Shown piece by piece: positions 1-6,228 of a stretch of 7,997 nt of DNA. The notes beneath the pieces were generated by a model, which saw only the letters and a list, made by a program, of their open reading frames with translations, was not told the origin of the DNA and ran no database searches. Origin of the DNA: an uncultured Muribaculaceae bacterium (GTDB lineage Bacteria; Bacteroidota; Bacteroidia; Bacteroidales; Muribaculaceae); the NCBI GenBank assembly GCA_947173755.1, contig CAMWGM010000056.1, positions 1-7,997 of the forward strand. Reading direction: 5' to 3'. Positions within the stretch are counted from its first letter, which is position 1; every line of letters starts with the position of its first letter. A program made the translations under genes and the position numbers.

Positions 1-1
1 C

Positions 2-847
2 GCGTTCGACGGCGAGATCATTAGTGCGGATTCGCGCCAGATCTATCGCGGCATGGACATCGGGACCGGTAAGGATCTCGATGAATATGGTGACATTCCA
101 TATCATCTGATCGACATTGCTCCCGCAGGTTACAAATATAACCTCTATGAATATTTGCGGGACTACCGTAAAGTCTATGACGATATCGTTTCCCGGGGAA
201 AGCAACCGATCCTTTGCGGGGGCACCGGGCTTTATGTCGAAAGTGTTCTGAAGGGGCTGTCGCTTCCCGAGGTCCCGGCAGATCCAGGCCTGCGTGCGGG
301 TCTGCAGGGAAAGACACTTGATGAACTTACGGCCATTCTCGCCTCGAAGAAAACCCTCCATAACACCACGGATGTCGACACCGTCCAGCGCGCCATACGT
401 GCTATCGAAATTCAGACCTACTATGAGGCTCACCCCGAACAGGCGGAACTGGTCGAGCCGCATCCCCTGAAGGATGCCGTGGTGATCGGAGTCGATGTTG
501 ACCGCGAGACACGCCGCGCCCGCATCACCTCGCGACTGAATGCCCGCATCGCCGAGGGAATGATCGACGAATGCCGCCGTCTGCTCGACTCGGGCATCGT
601 TCCCGAAGATCTCATCTATTACGGACTCGAATACAAGTATCTCACGCTTTATCTCACCGGCCAACTTACTCTCGAAGAAATGACGCGACAATTGGAAATT
701 GCAATCCATCAGTTTGCCAAGAGACAGATGACGTGGTTCCGGGGCATGGAGAAACGGGGATTTCCCATTCATTGGCTCTCGGCCTCCCTGCCGGCCGATC
801 AATTCGTTCTTGCAGTCGAACGCCTTATGACTGCACAATCCGAATGA
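2..847 (+). CDS. miaA: tRNA dimethylallyltransferase MiaA (5'-truncated by window start)
   Basis: MiaA transfers a dimethylallyl group from DMAPP to N6 of A37 in tRNAs reading UNN codons, in the cytoplasm. The frame is open from base 2, so 281 residues are visible; the N-terminal P-loop lies outside the window. Visible family motifs are SADSRQIYRGMDIGTGKD near the new N-terminus, CGGTGLYVES (bases 215-244), and AKRQMTWFRG near the C-terminus. Two conserved blocks are diverged. The region where canonical MiaA has a GYxE motif reads YYGLEYKYL, and the usual TRxYAKRQ reads IHQFAKRQ. From memory this is one of two MiaA lineages in Bacteroidetes, some of which carry two miaA genes. The stop codon overlaps the ATG of the next gene (ATGA), suggesting translational coupling. 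The family assignment is firm; which paralog it is remains inference. Confidence 0.95.
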   Translation, partial: AFDGEIISADSRQIYRGMDIGTGKDLDEYGDIPYHLIDIAPAGYKYNLYEYLRDYRKVYDDIVSRGKQPILCGGTGLYVESVLKGLSLPEVPADPGLRAGLQGKTLDELTAILASKKTLHNTTDVDTVQRAIRAIEIQTYYEAHPEQAELVEPHPLKDAVVIGVDVDRETRRARITSRLNARIAEGMIDECRRLLDSGIVPEDLIYYGLEYKYLTLYLTGQLTLEEMTRQLEIAIHQFAKRQMTWFRGMEKRGFPIHWLSASLPADQFVLAVERLMTAQSE

Positions 848-1896
848 CAATGCGACTTTTCACTTCATTACTTCTTCTATCACTTCTCTCACTCTCTGCT
901 CCGGCAGAAAACATCATCATCGAGTCGGACTGCGATAACCCTGTCGCCGGAGCCGCTATCTTTAATTCCGCCGGTGTTATCTCGACCATCTCCGACATTG
1001 ACGGCCTGTATACTGCTCCTTCAGTGTCCGATTATCCGATCCGTGTGACGGCTCTCGGATATGATGACCTGATTGTGGAAACTCCGACTGACACTCTCAG
1101 ACTTGTTCCGCAGGCTATTCTGCTTCCAAATGTCAACTTTTCCCCGGATCCTTCGCGGGTGGTGATGGCTATGCGTGCCTATGTCAAGTCAGTCTTCACC
1201 ATGACCACCGAGACCGATACAATCAGGATGCTTCAGGAAGGGAACGTGGAGTTTTTGATTGCCGACAAGAGTGTGAAAGGTTTTAAGTCTCCAAAATATC
1301 CCCGGATCTTGCATACCCGCATAGTCTCGCGCGTTGTCCACAAAGACAGTGTGAAAAATACGAAGGTGGAAGGTGAGAATGATCTCTTCACACTCAGAAT
1401 TCAGAAAGTCTTTCCTGAAAATCTCGAGATTCCTCAGGAACTCCTCACTCCGTCGCGCGGCATTGTCACATGCAGGAAAGAGTGGGGAAATTCTTCCCGC
1501 ATAGAGAAATCGCCCGAGGGTTTCGTCTATACCGTCGATCACCTTGCCGATAAGAAAAATCACGAATGGGTTCAGACTTTCACACGTCTTCTCGGCATGA
1601 CCACGCGCATTCAGGAACTCCAGACAACATTCAGATATGCTCCTGTCGACAGTGGTGTGACTGTCATCCCGCCATATAATCTCGAATCGATGTCAAACAG
1701 TATCCGCGGAGTGATGAAAGGAAAAATGGTGAAGGTTGCCTTCAATGATGAGGTGGAGTTTATGAATTTCGTCGAAATCTACCCTTACGAGACCATATTT
1801 CTAACTGTCGAAGAGGCCAAAAAGCGTCAGAAGGAAGCATCGGATGTCAAGTCGATCTTCGTACCTGAAATTGCCAGACGCCGCCAGAAAAAATAG
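844..1896 (+). CDS. Secreted protein of unknown function with carboxypeptidase-regulatory-like domain
   Basis: A 350-residue protein that I cannot assign a function. Residues 1-21 form a clear signal peptide (MTMR, a Leu/Ser-rich hydrophobic core, then SAPA before EN), so it is exported; no lipobox cysteine is seen. Residues about 28-95 resemble the CarboxypepD_reg-like beta-sandwich found at the N-terminus of many Bacteroidetes outer-membrane proteins, with NPVAGAAIF, DIDGLYTAP and RVTALGYDD. The remaining 250 residues are a mixed alpha/beta region with many charged residues and no visible beta-barrel, peptidase motif or membrane segment. The C-terminus is basic (ARRRQKK). The ATG at 844 overlaps the miaA stop; a second in-frame ATG at 850 would remove only two residues. 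The open frame continues upstream inside miaA, but the signal peptide fixes the start here. The gene ends 16 bp from the convergent queG stop. Confidence 0.85.
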   Translation: MTMRLFTSLLLLSLLSLSAPAENIIIESDCDNPVAGAAIFNSAGVISTISDIDGLYTAPSVSDYPIRVTALGYDDLIVETPTDTLRLVPQAILLPNVNFSPDPSRVVMAMRAYVKSVFTMTTETDTIRMLQEGNVEFLIADKSVKGFKSPKYPRILHTRIVSRVVHKDSVKNTKVEGENDLFTLRIQKVFPENLEIPQELLTPSRGIVTCRKEWGNSSRIEKSPEGFVYTVDHLADKKNHEWVQTFTRLLGMTTRIQELQTTFRYAPVDSGVTVIPPYNLESMSNSIRGVMKGKMVKVAFNDEVEFMNFVEIYPYETIFLTVEEAKKRQKEASDVKSIFVPEIARRRQKK

Positions 1897-1912
1897 AAGG
1901 GAGCGGAAGAAA

Positions 1913-2842
1913 TTAGCCTTCCAGACCGGAAGCATTGCGCTTGAGGCCCGAAAGTTTGACTCTTTTTATGGCCGAATGACGGAATATTTTCGAAAATTCT
2001 TCCTGCGTCATGGAGAGGAGATCCTTACGCGTCAATGACAGGATCTCTTCACGAGGCTCAAATTCGTGGAGGGGGAGCGGTAACGGTGCTTCAAAGTTGT
2101 GCGGGCACACGCTCTGACATGTGTCACACCCGTAAATACGGTTTTTCGGAAGATTTATCACCTCATCGTTGCGACGCTCGATGGTGAGGTAACTGAGGCA
2201 ACGCCGTGCATCGAGTCTGACTCTACCGTCAGGCATTGCTTTCAATGCTTCTCCCGGGCATGCATAAAGGCATCTTCCGCAGTGGATGCATGTTCCTGTC
2301 GACGGATTGTCAGGTGTCAGATGGATTGTGGTCACGATTTCCGCGAGAAGTACATAACTCCCGACTCGGGGCACAATGAGCTGATTGTTAAGACCGATGA
2401 ATCCCACGCCGGCCTTTACAGCCCAGAGACGTTCGCGCAACGGTGCGGTGTCGACACACACTCGCGTATCACCTTCCATCTTCCCTGCTACTTCTTCCAG
2501 CCGGCGTCTCAGCACTTCGTGATAATCGTCGCCAAGCGCATATCTTGCCCATCTGAGGCCACCTTTGGTCGGCATTTCGACCGAGCCTGCATAAGGAAAT
2601 GCTGCGACAACGATCGATCGCGCACCTTCAAGAAGCATCCTGGGATCGCTGCGCACCTCCTCATATCTGTCAAGATACTCCATCGCCCCGTTGCATCCGT
2701 CGGCGATCCACCGGGCATATTCTTCCGTCTCCCGTTCAGGCAGCCGATCGGCATCGGCTATCCCGACAGCGACGGCGCCGGCCTCGAGCACAAGACGCTT
2801 CACGCTCTCCGAATCAGGGCATAGGGAGTGGTTCGAACTCAT
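1913..2842 (-). CDS. queG: Epoxyqueuosine reductase QueG
   Basis: QueG is a cytosolic cobalamin-dependent iron-sulfur enzyme that reduces epoxyqueuosine to queuosine at wobble position 34 of GUN-decoding tRNAs, the last step of Q synthesis. The 309 residues show conserved N-terminal family sequence (AGAVAVGIADADRLPE, residues 21-36; WARYALGDDYHEV, 98-110), VDTAPLRERLWA (130-141) containing the conserved Asp131, and GFIGLNNQLI (147-156). The ferredoxin-like part has CIHCGRCLYACP (Cys185, 188, 191, 195) and a second cysteine set at 215, 239, 242 and 246 (CDTCQSVCPHN), enough for two [4Fe-4S] clusters. The length fits the short Bacteroidetes form without the C-terminal HEAT-repeat extension of some homologs. 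Its ATG lies 29 bp inside the end of the upstream deacetylase gene, so the two are probably co-transcribed and translationally coupled. It converges with the unknown secreted-protein gene. Confidence 0.96.
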   Translation of the reverse strand: MSSNHSLCPDSESVKRLVLEAGAVAVGIADADRLPERETEEYARWIADGCNGAMEYLDRYEEVRSDPRMLLEGARSIVVAAFPYAGSVEMPTKGGLRWARYALGDDYHEVLRRRLEEVAGKMEGDTRVCVDTAPLRERLWAVKAGVGFIGLNNQLIVPRVGSYVLLAEIVTTIHLTPDNPSTGTCIHCGRCLYACPGEALKAMPDGRVRLDARRCLSYLTIERRNDEVINLPKNRIYGCDTCQSVCPHNFEAPLPLPLHEFEPREEILSLTRKDLLSMTQEEFSKIFRHSAIKRVKLSGLKRNASGLEG

Positions 2843-3434
2843 ATCCTTGTTCTTTGAGCCACTTTATGGCACGCGGCAGGGCGTAACGCATGTTGCGCTC
2901 AGCCTTTAGTGAATCGTGAAAGACGATAATTGATCCGTTTCGCGCGAAACGTTTCACGTTGTCGAGCACTTGCTCGCCTGAAAGGCGACGCGAATAATCG
3001 CGTGTGACGAGGTCATACATCACCAGGTTGTAGTGACGTTTGATCAGACGAGCCTGAGCCGGATAGAGCAGTCCGTGCGGCGGACGGAATAGCGACGAGC
3101 CGATAAGAACATCAGCCTCGGTGAGGTCCCGCAGATAGGTGTCAGTCCCTACCTTAATTCCCTGCAGATGATGCATCGTATGGTTACCATACGAGTGTCC
3201 GCGCCGGGCGATCTCTTCGAGCAGGAGGGGATTACGGCGCACATTGTCGCCCACCATGAAGAATGTCGCTTTGATTTTTTCGCGATCCAGCAGGTCGAGC
3301 ACCCACGGAGTCACTTCAGGGATAGGGCCGTCGTCAAAAGTGAGATAGACCACTTTGCGACCGCGGCGTTTGAGCCGCCACCACGCTTCAGGAAACAGAA
3401 GCCTGTAGAAAACCGGAGGTTGTTCGATCCACAT
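2814..3434 (-). CDS. Polysaccharide deacetylase family protein (NodB homology domain)
   Basis: A 206-residue carbohydrate esterase family 4 protein, a metal-dependent deacetylase of N- or O-acetylated sugars. All signature motifs are present: TFDDGP (residues 32-37, catalytic Asp34 and metal-binding Asp35), HTMHH (85-89, metal ligands His85 and His89), RPPHG (117-121) and the catalytic-His motif FHDS (172-175). It should therefore be active. The NodB domain begins almost at the N-terminus (KVVYLTFDDGP) after a short aromatic segment, IEQPPVFYRLLFPEAWW, which is neither a signal peptide nor a membrane helix. The protein therefore appears cytosolic or membrane-peripheral, unlike most peptidoglycan deacetylases. 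It lies 18 bp downstream of hflX and overlaps queG by 29 bp. The substrate cannot be told from sequence; peptidoglycan, a capsule or lipid-linked sugar, or a small acetylated sugar are all possible. Confidence 0.93.
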   Translation of the reverse strand: MWIEQPPVFYRLLFPEAWWRLKRRGRKVVYLTFDDGPIPEVTPWVLDLLDREKIKATFFMVGDNVRRNPLLLEEIARRGHSYGNHTMHHLQGIKVGTDTYLRDLTEADVLIGSSLFRPPHGLLYPAQARLIKRHYNLVMYDLVTRDYSRRLSGEQVLDNVKRFARNGSIIVFHDSLKAERNMRYALPRAIKWLKEQGYEFEPLPMP

Positions 3435-3452
3435 CGCTGTTGAATCAGGTTT

Positions 3453-4709
3453 TCACTCGACAGGTTCTTCAGCCTCTTCGGCATCTGAAGTCTCCTCCTC
3501 GTCATACTTCTGGAAGAGAAAGTCATTGTAGGGGAAACGTGTGAGATGGATCTCCTTGGCCCGTTCGTAGAGCATGTGTTTCAATTCGTCGACATTCTTG
3601 CCGGTCTTTGCCGAGATGAACACACAGTCGTGGGGCAGACGCGCCATCCACATTGCCTTGAGTTCGTCGAGCGAATAGTTGTCGCGCCGACGGTCAGTCA
3701 GATCGTTTTCGTCCTTGGGAGTATAGGTGAAGGCATCGATCTTGTTGAACACCATGATCATCGGCTTCTCAGCACCACCGCACACTTCACGCAGCGTCTT
3801 GTCGACTACTTCGATCTGTTCCTCGAAATTCGGATGGGAAATGTCGACCACATGCACGAGAAGATCAGCCTCACGCACCTCGTCGAGAGTAGATTTGAAC
3901 GAATCTACAAGATGAGTCGGAAGTTTGCGTATGAACCCTACGGTGTCGGTCAGAAGGAACGGAAGATTGTCGATGATCACCTTGCGCACCGTTGTGTCGA
4001 GGGTAGCGAAAAGTTTGTTTTCTGCAAAAACATCACTTTTGCTCAGGAGGTTCATCAGTGTCGATTTGCCTGCGTTTGTATAACCGACGAGTGCCACGCG
4101 GGTGAGTTTGCCACGGTTTTTGCGCTGCACCGCTTTCTGCTTGTCTATCGATCGAAGTTCCTCCTTGAGACGGGAGATTTTGTCGAGGATTATTCGACGG
4201 TCAGTCTCGATCTGTGTCTCACCCGGGCCACGCATACCGATACCGCCTCGCTGACGTTCGAGGTGAGTCCACATTCGTGTCAGGCGGGGGAGGAGATATT
4301 GATACTGCGCCAGTTCGACCTGAGTTTTCGCGTTGGCTGTGCGTGCGCGCTTGGCGAATATGTCGAGGATAAGTGAAGTGCGGTCGAGAATCTTCACTTT
4401 CAGTTCGCGCTCGATGTTCACCACCTGCTTCGATGTCAGATCGTCGTCGAAGATGGCCATGGATATGTCGTTGTCTTCGATAAAGGCGCGGATCTCTTCG
4501 AGTTTTCCTTTCCCTACGAACGTGCGGGGATTGGGATAGTCGAGACGTTGCAGGAACATTTTGACGGTTTCGGCTCCGGCCGTATCGGCCAGGAAGGCGA
4601 GTTCGTCGAGGTATTCAAGAGCCTTTGCTTCGGGTTGAGCGTTGGAGATGAGTCCGACGAGCACCGCGCGCTCAGGCATTTCTTCGATTAGTGGAGTCTG
4701 TTCGATCAT
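3453..4709 (-). CDS. hflX: Ribosome-associated GTPase HflX
   Basis: HflX is a cytosolic GTPase that binds the 50S subunit and splits stalled or hibernating ribosomes, notably in stress. The 418-residue protein has the HflX N-terminal domain (TFVGKGKLEEI, residues 63-73; IFDDDLTSKQ, 86-95), the diagnostic linker GGIGMRGPGETQIETDRR (155-172) and a coiled-coil stretch (about 173-200). The G domain follows, with G1 GYTNAGKST (209-217), G3 DTVGFIRKLP (255-264), G4 NKID (322-325) and G5 SAK (366-368). All nucleotide-binding motifs look intact. The tail is strongly acidic (residues 403-418, mostly Glu/Asp), a probably disordered extension. An insert rich in Asp and Arg between G4 and G5 (about 330-347) looks flexible. 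It is the first gene of the compact hflX-deacetylase-queG group and starts 64 bp after the WecA-like gene. Confidence 0.97.
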   Translation of the reverse strand: MIEQTPLIEEMPERAVLVGLISNAQPEAKALEYLDELAFLADTAGAETVKMFLQRLDYPNPRTFVGKGKLEEIRAFIEDNDISMAIFDDDLTSKQVVNIERELKVKILDRTSLILDIFAKRARTANAKTQVELAQYQYLLPRLTRMWTHLERQRGGIGMRGPGETQIETDRRIILDKISRLKEELRSIDKQKAVQRKNRGKLTRVALVGYTNAGKSTLMNLLSKSDVFAENKLFATLDTTVRKVIIDNLPFLLTDTVGFIRKLPTHLVDSFKSTLDEVREADLLVHVVDISHPNFEEQIEVVDKTLREVCGGAEKPMIMVFNKIDAFTYTPKDENDLTDRRRDNYSLDELKAMWMARLPHDCVFISAKTGKNVDELKHMLYERAKEIHLTRFPYNDFLFQKYDEEETSDAEEAEEPVE

Positions 4710-4717
4710 TTATAGAG

Positions 4718-4737
4718 GTGTTTTCTCTAAAAAACAC
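4718..4737. repeat. Perfect 7-bp inverted repeat just upstream of hflX
   Basis: GTGTTTT and AAAACAC flank a 6-nt loop (CTCTAA). The element ends 8 bp before the hflX ATG, inside the 64 bp gap after the WecA-like gene. A competing 5-bp stem, TAGAG (4713-4717) with CTCTA (4725-4729), overlaps it, so both cannot form at once. On the minus strand there is no following T-run of the kind an intrinsic terminator needs. It could be a small leader hairpin affecting hflX translation or a protein-binding palindrome. It is AT-rich and may be chance. Confidence 0.35.
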
Positions 4738-4773
4738 ATTATAAGACAAAAATGTTGATGACCGGGGCAACGC

Positions 4774-6027
4774 TCAGCGCGTTTCTCCGGCCGATTTCCT
4801 CTCCTGGATGCGGAGATTGACAAAGTGGTTGACGATGATCCAGAGAAGGATGTCGATCACCACGATGAAGTTGATGTTGAGATAAGGCGAAACCACGAGG
4901 TTGATCACCGAAAGGGCGAGCGAGATCGATATGATGGTGACCATCGCCTGTCGGGGTTTCATTCCGGCCGCAAGAAATTTATGATGGATGTGGCTCTTGT
5001 CGGGAAGGAAGGGCGAACGGTGCTGACGGATTCGCATGATATAGACGCGAACCACATCGAAACAGGGCACGATCAGCGGAGAGAAAGCCACCACGGCGGT
5101 ATTGACCTCCAGCAGAGCATTTGAAGGATGGGTGTAGAGTTTGATGCCGAGAATCGAGAGTATCAGACCGATTGTAAGGGAGCCTGTGTCTCCCATAAAG
5201 ATCTTCTTGTGACGGTTGACGTCGCCGAATACGTTGAAGTAGAAGAAGGGGAGCAACACTCCGAGCGTCGCGAACGAAATGATTGCGAAAGCCATGTCAC
5301 CAAGCATGAAGAAAGAGACGCCGTAGACCAGCAGCGCTATAGAACTCAGTCCTGAGGCCAGACCGTCGATACCGTCGATGAGATTTATCGCATTGATCAG
5401 AAAGACGATTACGATGCAGGTGAACGGATAGCCTAACCAGGGACTCCAACCGTATATTCCGGCTGCACCGGCGAGTGTGCTGAACCAGCAGCCGCCGAGA
5501 ATGAGCAGGATTGCACACAGGATCTGCACCACGAATTTTGCGCGGTATTTGATTCCGATCAGGTCGTCGGCGATACCGATAAGATAGAGCATCTGGATGG
5601 CGCAGAAACTGCTGACCATAAGGACCGGATAGTCGATGAACGCATTGGAGAAACGTGTCTCGCCGAGCAGCAGGTTCCCGCCGAGTGTGAGAGCGATCGA
5701 GAGCAGGACCACAGGTTCAAAGGCGAGTCCGCCCAAACGGGGGATGGAGCCACTATGAATTTTTCGCTCGTCTACTTCATCAAAGAGATTTCGGCGATAG
5801 GCTATCAAAAGTATCTGCGGGATAAGCACACCGCTGAGAAGGATGCATAGGGCGATTACGATGAGGCAGTTTATAAGCCAATAGGTCAAGTCGACAGGTT
5901 CGAACATACGATCTATAATGTCGGAGAGGTACTCCGGTCCGGGTCCGACCGGGAAACTCTCATGTTTTTTGGTAAAAAGAATTTTTTGGAGGTTGCAATT
6001 AACGCAAGAGGCATAGCGTATAAGCAT
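4774..6027 (-). CDS. Undecaprenyl-phosphate GlcNAc-1-phosphate transferase, WecA/TagO type
   Basis: An integral membrane enzyme of the MraY/WecA family that transfers a sugar-1-phosphate (probably GlcNAc-1-P) from a UDP-sugar to undecaprenyl phosphate, starting surface polysaccharide or O-antigen synthesis at the cytoplasmic face. Motifs are DERKIHSGSIPRLGG (residues 86-100), the Asp pair ADDLIGIKYRAK (153-164), NLIDGIDGLASG (215-226), FMGDTGSL (277-284) and RSPFLPDKSHIHH (337-349). The HIHH histidines point to WecA/TagO rather than MraY. About ten or eleven hydrophobic segments are visible. The start is uncertain. The ATG at 6027 gives 417 residues, but the first 40 are polar and look unlike the family; ATG 5907 gives 377 residues starting MFEPVDLTYW, immediately before the first helix. 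The promoter at 6071-6102 permits either. No other polysaccharide-locus genes lie in the window. Confidence 0.93.
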   Translation of the reverse strand: MLIRYASCVNCNLQKILFTKKHESFPVGPGPEYLSDIIDRMFEPVDLTYWLINCLIVIALCILLSGVLIPQILLIAYRRNLFDEVDERKIHSGSIPRLGGLAFEPVVLLSIALTLGGNLLLGETRFSNAFIDYPVLMVSSFCAIQMLYLIGIADDLIGIKYRAKFVVQILCAILLILGGCWFSTLAGAAGIYGWSPWLGYPFTCIVIVFLINAINLIDGIDGLASGLSSIALLVYGVSFFMLGDMAFAIISFATLGVLLPFFYFNVFGDVNRHKKIFMGDTGSLTIGLILSILGIKLYTHPSNALLEVNTAVVAFSPLIVPCFDVVRVYIMRIRQHRSPFLPDKSHIHHKFLAAGMKPRQAMVTIISISLALSVINLVVSPYLNINFIVVIDILLWIIVNHFVNLRIQERKSAGETR

Positions 6028-6070
6028 TACAGAAACCCGTTGAGATTTCCGTAATCCACTCCGCTGACCA

Positions 6071-6102
6071 CAAAGGTAGGACTAAATTCTTAAAAAAACA
6101 AA
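6071..6102 (-). promoter_or_regulatory. Bacteroidetes-type promoter of the WecA-like gene
   Basis: On the minus strand, TTTG (6102-6099) is followed after exactly 20 nt by TACCTTTG (6078-6071). This matches the Bacteroidetes primary sigma-factor consensus, a TTTG box near -33 and TAnnTTTG near -7. Transcription would start at about 6065. That gives a leader of about 40 nt to ATG 6027 or about 160 nt to ATG 5907. The box sequences and spacing are read directly; promoter activity is inferred from the consensus. Confidence 0.7.
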
Positions 6103-6131
6103 ATAGACTGGCTGAAAAAAGACGAATTTTA

Positions 6132-6150
6132 TGTTAAAAAATATTTAACA
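6132..6150. repeat. Perfect 7-bp AT-rich inverted repeat upstream of the WecA-like promoter
   Basis: TGTTAAA and TTTAACA flank a 5-nt centre (AAATA). The element lies about 30 bp upstream of the -33 box, where an activator site would sit. The octamer TTAACACA, which runs off its right arm (6145-6152), recurs at 6205-6212 in the next palindrome. It may be a regulator-binding site or part of the end of the transporter transcript. AT-richness makes chance plausible. Confidence 0.35.
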
Positions 6151-6197
6151 CAACTCTCTTTTGTCCTCATATTGTGTAAGATACGAAAACATTCAGA

Positions 6198-6213
6198 GTG
6201 TGTCTTAACACAC
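6198..6213 (-). terminator. Possible weak terminator hairpin after the transporter gene
   Basis: GTGTGT and ACACAC form a perfect 6-bp stem with a 4-nt loop, beginning 16 nt beyond the transporter stop on the minus strand. A TTTT run follows within about 12 nt, and the DNA beyond is AT-rich. The stem is short and the T-run is neither long nor immediate, so this is a weak candidate. It could instead be a protein-binding palindrome. Confidence 0.35.
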
Positions 6214-6228
6214 CGATCGTGCTGATAG

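Noticed and set aside
571..843. Upstream extension of the secreted-protein frame inside miaA
   Set aside because: The extra residues are the out-of-frame reading of miaA, and a clean signal peptide begins at the ATG at 844.
1897..1912. Bidirectional terminator between the convergent genes
   Set aside because: The 16 bp gap is purine-rich and has no inverted repeat.
2099..2824. 241-codon open frame on the + strand
   Set aside because: It lies wholly antisense to queG, whose cysteine motifs and family sequence are unmistakable; the translation is Cys/His/Arg-rich with no recognisable domain.
3546..4376. 276-codon open frame on the + strand
   Set aside because: Antisense to the G domain and linker of hflX; a by-product of codon bias, with no domain of its own.
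4747..4754. CATTTTTG (minus strand) as a -7 box for hflX
   Set aside because: One mismatch to TAnnTTTG at a key base, and no TTTG or TTG box at the required 19-21 nt spacing; the nearest TTG is only 13 nt away.
5940..5960. GC-rich imperfect palindrome (GGTCCGGGTCCGACC region) as an attenuator in the WecA-like leader
   Set aside because: Only 4-bp stems can be drawn and no T-run follows on the minus strand.
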